Shown here: in pieces, positions 28,816-40,518 of the stretch | How positions within the stretch are numbered: position 1 is the first letter of the stretch | How the letters are laid out: each line of letters opens with the position of its first letter | Origin: Endomychus coccineus | Lineage: Eukaryota; Arthropoda; Insecta; Coleoptera; Endomychidae | Reading direction: 5' to 3' | DNA: 64,000 nt | Assembly (NCBI GenBank): GCA_958510875.1 | Contig: OY294071.1 | Span: 37,416,581 to 37,480,580, forward strand | The notes under the pieces: model-generated | Database searches by the model: none | Told to the model about the DNA's origin: nothing | Seen by the model: only the letters and a program-made list of their open reading frames with translations | Translations under genes and position numbers: made by a program

Positions 28816-31800
28816 AATAATCGAAATATTTCAAATATAAAATATAACAAGAATCCACTATTCAGTAATATTCTTATAATATAATATACAAGCGCATGTT
28901 TCAACAACTGGAGATGAAAACTATTATGTTAAGTATCTAGCCTCGAACCAGATGTAACGATTTATGAGGTACTTGAAAAAGGTTGCAGACCTGTATTGGA
29001 ATATTACGTTTGAGCATTCTTCCTAAAATATACTTTTAACATTATAAAGTACGGACTAGGCAATCGGCACGAGCAGAATATAGTTTTGGCTGGCCGCATT
29101 AGTTAATTGAGAAATACCCCGAAACTGCTTACCTTAATATATACATTTTCGTTCACTTCTGATTTTCGAGAATATACACTTTTTTCCATCTTACCTGCTC
29201 AAAAATTCACCTAGTATCCTAAATTAACATACTAATCCAGAATTTCCGCTTGGAGGTAATATAATTATGTTCTCTTATGTGTTCAATTAATGTTGTTGCA
29301 TCGAAAAATAACATACTAACTTAGAATTGACGCTTTAGATAATATATCCTCTTATTTTCATTGCATAGGTTGGGATTTTCCTAATTATGGTTAGATTTAT
29401 CATTTCCGTGAAAGAATGTATGTGAAATTTTATTGACCAACCGAAAATGTATTACCTAATTAAGGAGAAAATGGATTACGGGCGAAACTGTAATTGCATC
29501 TCATACCAAATCAAAATAGGAATATACAGAATTTAGATGATTGAAATTTAATGCTGCGTTTAATGAAATGCATCCTAGATCTCATGAACTTATTTACAGC
29601 CTTTCGTGTATATTTGAAATTACCTCCATAGAAATGAATATCAAACTATTCTAAGTAATGCGTCCCTTAATGTAATGATTACAGTGGTGAAATGGTGTAC
29701 TTTAGTAAAACAGTTTCGACGAAATAATAGTAGATATATTAAATTTAAGAACATAATAAGCACTTCCACAAATAACTTTCCACAACTTGCTCAAAAACAA
29801 ATATCAGCTTATGTCGAATTGACGATAATGAACCACCCTCTACAGTTATTGTTAATAAAGAAAAAAATTAGGTGAAAAACAACGGACGTGCATTTACGGA
29901 AAACAATCATCGCGTCGACTTCTATGTAATTGAAAAATCCTTTCTTCAATAAATAACGAGTTTTATAGACTGAGCCGTAAGAATTGGAATTCTGTTTCAC
30001 TAATGCTTTAGTTAGGGCATATATGGGGGCTTTTAAGGTAACCAGTATTATTAGGTAACTCATTATAAGTGACACAGTATCACTGGGCGTGTCACTTCGC
30101 CTCAGAAAAAATTTAGTAGTAATATTTTTCTCAATTTTCAATTAGGTAATGGTTACTCCTTAAGATATTGGAAATAATCAAAGTCCGGTCCATACTCCAT
30201 ATTGTCCCAAATAAGGTCGTACATTTTCGTCTGTTACTAAAATTTCACATATACACTTTTGTTAGAGGGTCATACAGTTAAAGAAATGATGGATTTGATC
30301 ATAACATATTTATCTGCAAATGGCAATTCTAGGTTTTCGGTTATTTGTAAGTTTATTTTTGCATACTAGGTAAATTTCAGGGCAATAGACGGACGAAAAT
30401 GTACATTCTCGAGAATCAGAAGCGTGACAGAACTGTATGATAATTAGGTAAAGACTTTCTTGGTATTCCTCCATTAAGTAATGAAGGAGGATGAAACTGT
30501 TTGTGGCCTCTAAGATAATTGTAATGATCGCTCTCAAATTAGATGAGTACCTATGTGGCCAATTGGATGAAACCTTCTGTAGAATTGAAATTTAATCCTA
30601 AATATGATACTACTACTTTTAAAACGTATTAGATATGATGACCCAAAATAAATGTTGTGATTAAGATCATACTAAAAAAATATACGTAGGTACATCACTG
30701 CTGTAATATTTTGAAGAACTTATCGATTCATCAGACTTTGGTTTTAATATCAAATTTGATAATAGAACTCTCCACAACACATTTGAAGATCCTACATTTC
30801 ACTATACCTTATATAATTTATCTAGTAACATCTGGAGTTTCTTATTAAACATACAACCGATGCCAATACATAATATTTAGTTACATTTGAATGTCTAAGA
30901 AAAAGTTTTAATATGTTTGAAAAGGGATTTGAGGGTCAGAATATTTTTCGTACAGAAGTAATTCTTTGTTTGTTGAACAAAATATTCTTCCAAATGTTCT
31001 TAAAACCATAGTTTTCAAAATGCAATTAAGGAGAGCATATATTTTACAAACGCCCACAAACCTACATCTTTATAGTGTTAGCCGTAGGTACCCTTTTCTT
31101 CTTGTAAATGCGCATCATAAATTATAGGTTTGGCCTGTGTTTCTCCGATAGCTCAGTATTTTGTTATTTTAAAAGTATCCGATGTCGTTATTGTTACTAC
31201 AGTTGTCTACTATTCATCACAAAAATATCATGCTATCAAGGCGTCAAGCTGTCTGAGATTCAAGGTTGCAGCCTCTTTGGTCTTTGTAAGCAGTCCATGT
31301 GTCAGAAGCAGCACGAATTGGACATTTACGTAAATCTATTCTGATTTTCAGCCCTCTTTTACATTTTGGATCTGTTGAATACAATACAACAGGTGTAGGA
31401 AGTCAACACTATAGAAAGAAAGTGCTTTACTAGACAATAAATAGATGCTTAATTTATAACATTTCATAAAATAATAGTACCTATTTCAAAGGGTAGTATT
31501 GTTCAAAGAAATGTCTGAATTTTTATTATAATCACACATGTGCTAAAATTAACGTATTGAATATAGAGATTCTATATTTCTGACTGTTCTGTTTCTGTTG
31601 CGTTTCATTTAAAATTATACATGTCTGTCAAACGAAATCCCAACTAATAATAAAGTTTCTAAAAGATAAGATCCAGTTTAACGCGCACGCTATTCGAACA
31701 ACATTTTCATTTAAACAGCTGTAATGTCTTTCAGGTTTCCAGGAAAAAGATTACATTAGACTTTCTGAAAATGGCAATTTCGTGTAAGTGATGTCGTTGG

Positions 31801-33590
31801 TCATTGGCACAAATTTGATAACCCTACAGGAAGTTTACAATCATATAAAATATTGCTTGCTCTACTTTTCAGTCCATTTTACAATTTACCTGTTTCTGCT
31901 TCCAATTGAAAGTATTTTACTATATATCGCATATAATACGGTTACATCATCCATCAAATTTTGTTATCTTTGATTAATACATGAAAACTTTTAGCTCAAA
32001 AAATATAAGATGGAAAGAAATTCAAACTGTATTGGAGTCTTCCAAATAGACCATCACTAATAATTATTCCTCATGATGTTAAGAAGTACGGATCTGGATT
32101 ATTTTCCATTCCTCTATCTGTTGTGGTAATAAGAACCGTAAATTAGCATTGCATTTTTAGGCTTCACTGCAACGTTTGACCGTTATCATAAAACATATAT
32201 ATGACTTTAGCGAACGAATTTAATTTTTGCTTAATTGCTTTGGATGGAATGAATTCAGCATTTTCAGTTTGATTACTAAATTACTTTTGATCTCCTCATG
32301 AATTCTTGCAATCCAATTAGTGGAAAATCTATCCAATTCAATTGGAACAACTTCATTCTCTTTCGTAAAATAGTAGGCAAGTTTAATTTGTAAACCACTC
32401 GAAGCCGATTTACAACAATTAATAAATGACCGCTACATAGGCAATTATTTATTATTTTTGGAATGTCTTGAATTGCAAAATAATGGTACCATCTTTGCCG
32501 ATTGATGAGAGGAATAATACCAATTAATTACTATATTATTAAGTCAGTTTTCTTTTCCTCCAGTATTGGGCTAAATGTTTGTTTCTGGTATTTATTTTCT
32601 CTAGGTCGAGTCTATTTCTTGTCCTGTTGATCCAAAATGTCTTCCAAGCATGTGTCATTATTTATAAATTATATCTTTACTCTCTCACTATTCTCCAAAA
32701 AGTTAAATTTTTTTGTATATGAAAGTAATTAATTTGAAATCGGATTTTTCTTTTTTATTCTCTTTTTATTATACTTTTATAAAATTTAGTTTTAGGGAAA
32801 AATTCAAAGAACAACCACTATGAGGAGAATGAGTTATTTGTGCTTTGGAAAACAAAATGGAGGATGCGCTAGTTTGGTAGATCCCAATAATATGGAATGT
32901 AAATAAAACACTATTCTAATAACAATTGTTTTATTTTATCACACAGTATAGTCCTCAGAATGATATAATTACTCAAATTTTATATCGCTAGTGATGGCAA
33001 CAGTTTGTTTTACTTCTCATTATGAAAATTTAAACAAATAAATATAAGAAATTCTATTTACCGTCACTAGATGAAATTTAAAAAGGATTCTTAACGGGAA
33101 TTTCGGTCTGTAGCTGGGCAATCAAAAGAAAACTATTTTTTCTATACCAATATTTCGCAATAATTTATTGCTTTTTCAGGGTACTACAATTATTGAAATT
33201 AGATGACAATTATGGTTTTTAATATTAAACAAGTCATTTTTACTAAAACCATTAAGATTCTTCTTCTCTTATTATTTCCATCGAAATTTAGATTCTATTT
33301 TCTAGTTATGTCAATAGGTTAAATTTAAAATAAACACGATTACAATGAGATGAAAATGGATACATTTTAAAATTGAACCATTAACCTGTTAGTTTCGAAC
33401 GGTAAAACTACGCATGCATATCAGACTAATAGCTGATTTTCCAAAATATTTTCTTTATTGTTTTCCTTAAAGGAAGGATGTGAAATTTTCATTATTTTAA
33501 TTTTCTAAAGCTGCTACAAATTTGACTTTAATTTTATTTGATTGATGTGAGTAGTAATGCAAATACCTTCCCGAATTTGTTGGGTTTTTT
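28816..33590. other. AT-rich DNA, nothing recognised
   Basis: Short ORFs only (for example 29809-30141 minus, 30310-30537 minus, 31108-31344 plus). None shows a recognised motif or a phase-consistent exon partner. Confidence 0.35.
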
Positions 33591-33595
33591 TTCAG

Positions 33596-34416
33596 ACTAT
33601 TATCCGATTATTATCAGTTCTGATCAATTTGATGTCTCCGATTCGTCTCCTGCTCTACAGTAAATTGGATATTTTGGTTGTAATTATTCAAGACCATCAA
33701 AGTAGTATCAACCTCTTCTTCCGGGACAGCACATACAATATCATCCACACATTTTTCAATGATTGGTATTTCACTTTGTATTTGTGTAAGACAACTATTT
33801 AGCAAATAATCCATCACCATCCTAGCTATTATGGGACTTAGATTTGATTCCATAGGGCAACCAAGAATCTGACTGTAAAATTCATTATTGAAGCTGAAAT
33901 AACTGGTGTTTAAAATCAATTTTATACCATCTAGGAATTCCTCTAAAGGTATACTGCAATTTGAGTTTACATTGTCCCAATTATTTTGAACTACTGTCAT
34001 TATTAGGACCAATGGAATATTGCTATATAATGAAATTACATCAAAACTAACTAATACATAGTTAGGTGGTAATTGAAAATTATTAAACATAGTTGCTGCC
34101 TCTAATGAATCTTTCACAAAGTATCTATTGTCATTGTTCACTGACATGGTTAGTACCTTTGCAAAATATTTTGATAAATTAGATGTCGGAGTGTTCATTG
34201 ATGAGACTATTGGTCTTAATGCCACTTCTGGCTTATGTATTTTTGGTAATCCATAGTATTTTTTTGCTAATATATCATCAATATGCCTTTTCTTTTTCAA
34301 GCAAGTTATGTATTTGTTATTTTGATTTTTAAATTTACTGGTGGGATCTGAATTTAGTTTTTCATAATATTTTTCATCACTAATGCTATCCTCAGCTAAA
34401 CTGCCATATTGAGTTT
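33596..34416 (-). pseudogene. PLE reverse-transcriptase fragment, third family (PLE3)
   Basis: The main ORF (34300-33614) carries PLE RT landmarks: YGLPKIHKPEVALRPIVSS, VSFDVISLYSNIP, a GCPMESNLSP block (normally GCPMGSPLSP) and CVDDIVCAVP at the catalytic YVDD position. The upstream frame continues to about 34400 (SDEKYYEKLNSDPTSKF). The Gly-to-Glu change, the Tyr-to-Cys change at the YVDD box and the loss of both ends mark it as dead. Sequence differs clearly from PLE1 and PLE2. No GIY-YIG part or TA tract nearby. Confidence 0.88.
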
Positions 34417-34623
34417 ATCAAAAACAGGGTGTTTTCCAATTACACCACTTTGGTCCCATCATATTCTTATATTTTCGTAAATATAAATCTCTGAAAGAAT
34501 AATAGATCATTGATCAACACAATGCGATTCGATGCTGTCATTAAATAAGTACTGTCAAGAGTGATTGCAACCATAGTAATTCTCTAATCTACAATCCCTA
34601 CTTCAAAACGATTGAACTTTAGA

Positions 34624-34974
34624 GGAATGTGCGTGAAAAGTTGTTATATGCAAAACTCGTTCTTCTCAAGATGTTCTTCGTACTAGTTGTCTTTGTGTGA
34701 TACGAAAGTTTCATACAGGTTGGAATAATCTTCTGGTCCCGGCAGCGGCGTAGAAAGGTAAGGTCGCACAAAAGTTTCGATCTCTTTGTTCTCAACTGCT
34801 CGAAACTTCTTGTTTGATGGAAAACTTCCTCCCCGTAGAGGTTAATTATGTTTCTTCTTAGGTTCTCGCGGACGTAATGTGTAGAACTGGATTCTCGAGT
34901 ATTGATCCGCGTTGTGTGGTTTCGGTCCTCAAAAGGACCAATTTCACGACGTTTCGGCAAAGTCGCATTTGCCA
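34624..34974 (-). mobile_element. Inverted 5' tag of PLE2 (terminal repeat plus N-terminal coding part)
   Basis: Read on the minus strand from 34974: terminal repeat (acgcggatcaatactcgaga ... cctaagaagaaac), then the start of the PLE2 ORF with KLLCDLTFLRRCRDQKIIPT. The segment 34660-34792 is the inverted duplicate of 34976-35107. Such inverted 5' fragments are typical of Penelope-type integration. The junction with the main copy at 34974/34975 cuts the ribozyme-like core just after its stem (gccat joined to cgaaac). Confidence 0.82.
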
Positions 34975-37308
34975 TCGAAACTTTTGTGCGACCTTACCTT
35001 TCTACGCCGCTGCCGGGACCAGAAGATTATTCCAACCTGTATGAAACTTTCGTATCACACAAAGACAACTAGTACGAAGAACATCTTGAGAAGAACGAGT
35101 TTTGCACTGCTTCGAGATGCCATTCACCAAACAAGAAGAATTCTGGATGATACTGACAGCAAGCTACTACGTGTTCACCTCTATCTCAGCAATGAAATCA
35201 ATCCTTTACTTTGAGAAAGAATTGACCAGCTTGCCGAGTTCAGAGCAGAGAAAAACACTGAAATAACTATAGAGAAACAGAAGAAGAAGTTCAATCATCT
35301 GAAAGACACCCAGAAACCTGAGGGAGACAGCACAAACATAGATCCTGTCAAAGTTGTCCATAACTTATCCGACCATTCTTTGAATAAGGCCTCCATGGAT
35401 GTCCTTGCTAAAGGTTTTAATTTCGCTATTGCACCGGCACGCATTCCATTGGAAGACATCATTTGCAACGTGGAATCTGCTATAACTTCGCTGCAGGATA
35501 AAAGTGAAGCAGAAATTATTCGCCAAGATGTTTCGCGTATTCTACGAACCTCGAAGCCACCTAAAAGGAACATTTCACACGACGAGTTCCTAGCATTGAA
35601 AACTCTTCGAGAGAACGAAAGCATCATCATCCTACCAGCAGATAAAGGAAATGCAACCGTTGTCATGAACACAAATGACTACAGAACCAAGATGGCTGCG
35701 CTATTGGACGATCCGACTTACAAGAAGATTAGGTCTGATCCCACTACATATCTAGAGAAAACAACGAAAGCGAAAATCAAGGCATCTCCTATCGACCCTG
35801 AGTTACAGTTACATCTCATTCCAAGAGAAAAATCATCCAGATGTCCGAAACTGTATGGTCTCCCAAAAATACACAAGCCAGCAGTACCTCTGAGACCAAT
35901 AGTAAGCTCTATCGGCTCACCATCACATGCATTAGCAAGATTCCTAGCCAAGAAGTTACAACCGCACGTTGAGACAGCATCATCGTATGTGAGGAACGCG
36001 GAACACTTTATCGAACTTCTAGATATGCAAATAGTAGGACCTGACGACATATTGGTAAGCTTCGACGTAGCATCCTTGTTCACACAAGTACCCATAAACG
36101 AAGCCCTAGAGATCATCCAACATAAATACAAACCGGAAGGATACATTATTAACTTGGCCAAACACTGTGTAGCCAATACTTACTTTATGTACGAGGGACA
36201 GCGATATAGGCAAATCGAAGGAGCACCGATGGGATCACCAATCTCACCAGTGATCGCAAATCTTTTCATGGAGGATTTTGAAATTAAAGCTCTTAACACA
36301 GCGCAACTAAAACCCAAACTTTGGCTCAGATATGTAGATGATATTTTCGTTATTTGGCCACATGGAGAAGGACAACTAAGAGGGTTTCTCGATCACCTGA
36401 ATGGAATCCATGATCGGATAAAATTCACAATAGAAGCCGAAGAGAACAACCAATTACCATTTCTAGACGTTTTGGTAACAAAGAAAACTGACGGCAGTTT
36501 GGGACATACAGTATTCATAAAAAAGACCCACACGAACCGAAATTTGAATAGTAACTCGCATCACCATCCATCCCAGCTACAATCAGTCGTAAATACCCTC
36601 ATGACAAGGTCAAAACGTCTCGCTGATGCGGAGAACTTCGATGGAGAAATGGAAACCATCCGAGCAGCCCTTAGGATGAATGGCTATTCAAGAAAACAGA
36701 TTCATAACTCTCAACGCAAAAATAAAGGATGTCAACAATGAAGATCAACCAGTGGGAAACGCTTTTCTACCTTACATAAAAGGCACAACTGACAAAATCT
36801 GCAAAATACTGAGCCGTCATGATATCAAAACAACCTTCACAACAGATAGGAAAATCAAAAATGTTCTTCGGAATCCAAAAGACAGAATTCCTCTAGAATG
36901 CCAAGGAGTGTACGAGGTGCCATGTGGTAATTGTGAAAAGACATACATCGGACAGACCAACAGACGCATTGATGTGCGAAAGACTGAACATGCAAACGCT
37001 GTGTCGAAAAACGAAACCACGTCTTCACTAGCTGAACATGTAAGAAGTACGGGCCATATGATCAACTTTAGCGGCACAAAGACTCTAGCCAACATTGAAC
37101 ACTTCTACACCAGAATAACCAGGGAGGCAATAGAGATCGAGAAACGTCCACATAGTCTTAACAAACGAGATGATGGACTAAGATTACCAGCAACATGGAA
37201 ACCCGCTTTAGAAAGTCGGAAGATACAACCAAAAACAAGAGAGAACGTGGTATCCAGTGCACGTGTCACTCGGAGCCAAACACGTAGAAATCAACCAAGC
37301 GTGAAATA
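34975..37308 (+). pseudogene. PLE2 polyprotein: reverse transcriptase plus GIY-YIG endonuclease (broken)
   Basis: Copies RNA into DNA and nicks the target in PLE retrotransposition. Frame 1 is open from 34975 (FLRRCRDQK) but has a TGA at 35212. It continues through a 453-codon ORF from ATG 35380 with LYGLPKIHKPAVPLRPIVSS, VSFDVASLFTQVP, GAPMGSPISPVIANLFME, RYVDDIFVIWP (catalytic YVDD) and LPFLDVLV. At about 36680-36700 the frame shifts, and the second ORF (36680-37306) carries the GIY-YIG nuclease: YEVPCGNCEKTYIGQTNRR, then TEHANA and an Arg/Lys-rich tail. One stop and one frameshift apart from an intact gene, so a recently dead copy. The downstream repeat 37370-37541 is its 3' terminus. Confidence 0.9.
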
Positions 37309-37369
37309 GTTCGAAAGTCCAAAGGTCAAGCATAACGGGGGATATAAATACCTGTCCCTCCAAGTGAGC

Positions 37370-37541
37370 GTCAGTTCGCCTAGATTTTCCAGACTCTACG
37401 GTCGAATCACCTGAAGATGGCAAAAGCGACTTTGCCGAAACGTCGTGAAATTGGTCCTTTTGAGGACCGAAACCACACAACGCGGATCAATACCCGAGAA
37501 TCCAGTTCTACACATTACGTCCGCGAGAACCTAAGAAGAAA
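37370..37541 (+). repeat. PLE2 3' terminal repeat
   Basis: Contains actctacggtcgaatcacct, the ribozyme-like core (37411-37444), acgcggatcaatacccgaga and the terminal cctaagaagaaac, after which (TA)n starts. Same sequence as the termini at 16.57, 26.78 and 34.85 kb. Confidence 0.88.
37411..37444 (+). ncRNA. Hammerhead-like motif (family A) in the PLE2 3' terminus
   Basis: CTGAAGA, T, GGCA...TGCC stem (loop aaagcgact), GAAACGTC. It sits about 100 bases from the 3' end of the element, downstream of the GIY-YIG ORF. Confidence 0.55.
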
Positions 37542-37649
<108 letters not shown>

Positions 37650-37708
37650 ATGTTTTCTTGGTATATTGGTTCGTATATATACTGATAATGAAATAAAAAT
37701 TCTGTTTT

Positions 37709-37740
37709 GACGTTTCGACAACGTTTATTGCCTTTATCAA
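37709..37740 (-). ncRNA. Degenerate hammerhead-like motif (family E, PLE1 terminus)
   Basis: Minus strand: TTGATAAA in place of CUGANGA, stem GGCAA/TTGTC with a TAAACG loop, then GAAACGTC. Stem and GAAACGTC are as in family A, but two core positions of the first box differ, so catalysis is doubtful. Confidence 0.35.
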
Positions 37741-38157
37741 AATTGTTGATTGAAATTAGTGTTTCCATGTAATTTAGAAAAGAATAGATGATTTCGATTA
37801 ATGAAATGCGTCTGCAGCCGACTTGTGTTTTAAGATCCAATTAAAACTGCAGAAAACATTGGATCGGTTGTGTGTGAAAGAGTAATGTATGGCTAACTAC
37901 AATTTGAAATAGATTGAATTTGATTAAATACAAGACATTCCAATATTGTACAATTATAAATATCTATGAATTATTGTATGAATTAGTTACTCTATGATGA
38001 GTATTTCTATCATAACTATTCAAGTTTAAGATAATTCTATGGAATTTAACCTCAAAATTGTTATTCTATAGTGTCATAGTTAAATAATACTTCATCTTTT
38101 TTAGGTTGAATTTTAAATAGACAATGGAAAGTGGCACTTCAAATTAATAAAATTTTG

Positions 38158-40266
38158 TTAAGTTTGAATTAGATTATTGTACAGTTTCGAAAGATTGGAA
38201 TCTATTTTGTCATTTACACAATTGTTCTTTTTAATTTGAATAGATTCTAATATCAAACGTTTGTTGTCGTTTGTTTCAATATTTAAAATTTTTGTATTGT
38301 TGTAGTCGAAAGTATGGTTAGTGTCTTTCACATGTTTATTGAGCGCAGTTGATGAATTTTTGGTATATTTGTGGCCATTTAATCTTTTTTCGAGGTATTG
38401 TGAAGATTGGCCAATATATACCTTTTCGCAATCTTTGCAAGGGATGGAATAAACAGTATGGGTTATTTTTTTGAAAGGTACGCTGCTTTTTAATTTTGTA
38501 AAGAGACTTTTCTGATTTAAATAACTCTTATGACATATATGTAGGTCATAAGGTTTCACTATATTACAAATTTTCTCTGAAAGTCCACTGATATATGGTA
38601 GTGATATGTAATGCCTATCATTAGTTTTCTCATTATTGGTATTGATTCCACCAAATGAGTTATAAAATTTATGAATTTTGTCTTTAGTTATCGAATTTAC
38701 TAAATCAATGGGATAACCATTTCTTATTAAAGTTTCTTTTGTTTTTGTAATAGATATAGTTCTCAGTTCAGGAGAACTTAGTCGAATAGCTCTATCTATT
38801 AGATTTATAATAACATTTTTCTTATATTTTTTAGGTATATTAGAATTGAAATTAGTATACCTTCCTGACCAAGTAGGTTTGGTATACCATTTTGTTAGAA
38901 TTTTGTTATCATTTGATTTTCTTACTAAAGTTAAATCTAAAAAATTTATTTCGTTATGATTTTCTAATTCAATCGTAAATTGTAACTTATGGTGAAAGGA
39001 ATTGAAAGAATTCAAAAATTCATTACATTTGTTTTCAGGGATTGCAGCAATACAATCATCAACATATCTTTTGAAGAAGGCTATATTATAATTTAGTTGA
39101 GATACTACTTTTTCTTCAAGGAATTCCATTACTATTTGGGCTATGATACTTGATATTGGAGAGCCCATTGCACAACCATCTAATTGTTTATAACAATCAT
39201 CTTTATATTGTAAAAAATTAGCGGTGAATGTATATTCTATAGCTGTTAAGAACTCATTCATAGGTAAATTTGTATATAGTTTTATTTCATCCCATTTATT
39301 TTGAATTATTTGTTTAGCTAATTCTAAAGGGATATTTGTATATAAAGATGTGACATCTAGTGATACTAAGATATAGTTTTTAGGTATTGTAATTTTGTTA
39401 ATGAATTCCTTGAAATCCCAAGAATCTTTGATGTAAAATTCATTTTTGTAAGCTATGTTTTTTAGTATGTTGGATAAGTATTTAGCCATTTCATAAAAAG
39501 GTGATTGAATGCTGCATACTACAGGTCGCATCGGTATATTAGGTTTATGAATTTTGGGTAAACCATATATTTTTGGAGGATGAGCATTATGTATCGTTAA
39601 TTGTCTATGAATGTATTTTGAAATATATTTCTTTTCAAACCATTTTTTTACTAAGTTATTATTTTTAGTTTGGTAAATATTAGTTGGGTTGTTATTTAGT
39701 TTCTTATATACTTCAGGATCATTCAACATTGTAGACATTTTATTCTCATATTCATTTGTGTCCATGATAACAGTTTTATTACCTTTATCTGCTTTTAAGA
39801 TAGTAATTTGTGGGTTAGATTTGATGAATTGTTTGGTTTCTTTGAAATTTTTGATTGATTTGTTATTTTTATTATTAAATTTATTATTTTTAACTGTTTG
39901 TTTGAAATTAGTTATTGTGTTTATACATTTTGATCTTATCTCATTCGCTATTTGAGTAGGTTTTTTAGCAATTTCAGTTTCAAGTGAAGAAATTATGTTA
40001 TTAATAGGTATTTGTCTTTCGTTATATAGAGTATTACTAAATTTCTCACCGAGAGCTAAAGTGTCTATTACATTTTTTGGAACATTTGTTTGAGATAAAT
40101 TCATTAGCCAATTATTATCAACTATGAGATCTCTTTTGTTATTGTTATTTAATTTATTTATTTTCTCAATATTTCTATGTTTAATTTTATTAAAGTTTTT
40201 TTCAAATTTTTGAGTTTCTAATTCTAAATACGTATTGTAGATTTGAGTAGGTAGGATATTTTTCAT
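38158..40266 (-). CDS. PLE1 reverse transcriptase / GIY-YIG endonuclease, 702 aa
   Basis: RT-endonuclease polyprotein of a Penelope-like retroelement. Residue landmarks in order: ITILKADKGNKTVIMDTNEY (~155-175), IYGLPKIHKPNIPMRPVV (~235-250), VSLDVTSLYTNIP, GCAMGSPISSIIAQIVMEFL, KRYVDDCIAAIP (catalytic YVDD, ~410), FTIELENHNEINFLDLTLV, then a Cys/His segment and the GIY-YIG endonuclease ([26 protein letters not shown]) in the last ~110 residues. Uninterrupted; the frame is open upstream of the first ATG up to the palindrome axis, so an N-terminal part has been lost. Extremely AT-rich codon use with many Asn and Lys codons, unlike the R4-like element next to it. Protein identical to the copy at 40519-42627. 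Confidence 0.92.
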   Translation of the reverse strand: MKNILPTQIYNTYLELETQKFEKNFNKIKHRNIEKINKLNNNNKRDLIVDNNWLMNLSQTNVPKNVIDTLALGEKFSNTLYNERQIPINNIISSLETEIAKKPTQIANEIRSKCINTITNFKQTVKNNKFNNKNNKSIKNFKETKQFIKSNPQITILKADKGNKTVIMDTNEYENKMSTMLNDPEVYKKLNNNPTNIYQTKNNNLVKKWFEKKYISKYIHRQLTIHNAHPPKIYGLPKIHKPNIPMRPVVCSIQSPFYEMAKYLSNILKNIAYKNEFYIKDSWDFKEFINKITIPKNYILVSLDVTSLYTNIPLELAKQIIQNKWDEIKLYTNLPMNEFLTAIEYTFTANFLQYKDDCYKQLDGCAMGSPISSIIAQIVMEFLEEKVVSQLNYNIAFFKRYVDDCIAAIPENKCNEFLNSFNSFHHKLQFTIELENHNEINFLDLTLVRKSNDNKILTKWYTKPTWSGRYTNFNSNIPKKYKKNVIINLIDRAIRLSSPELRTISITKTKETLIRNGYPIDLVNSITKDKIHKFYNSFGGINTNNEKTNDRHYISLPYISGLSEKICNIVKPYDLHICHKSYLNQKSLFTKLKSSVPFKKITHTVYSIPCKDCEKVYIGQSSQYLEKRLNGHKYTKNSSTALNKHVKDTNHTFDYNNTKILNIETNDNKRLILESIQIKKNNCVNDKIDSNLSKLYNNLIQT

Positions 40267-40384
40267 TGTAGATTTGGTTCTGCCTATGTTATTTTCAGTT
40301 TGTTTTACATTTTTACAAGTGTCAGATATTAAGAGGTTTAATACTTTTAATTGAAACGTTTCTTTGAATTGAAGATAAGTATTA

Positions 40385-40400
40385 TCTAAGTACTCACTAA
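40385..40400. other. Axis of the PLE1 palindrome
   Basis: About 16 bases (ctaagtactcac core) separate two inverted PLE1 copies. The symmetry axis calculated from the two start codons (40266 and 40519) is 40392.5. Both copies are truncated at the same 5' base. Confidence 0.85.
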
Positions 40401-40518
40401 TAATACTTATCTTCAATTCAAAGAAACGTTTCAATTAAAAGTATTAAACCTCTTAATATCTGACACTTGTAAAAATGTAAAACAAACTGAAAATAACATA
40501 GGCAGAACCAAATCTACA

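Noticed and set aside
31108..31344. Two overlapping plus-strand ORFs (78 and 67 codons) as a Cys-rich gene
   Set aside because: Two frames are open simultaneously, which reflects low stop density; no signal peptide or splice context.
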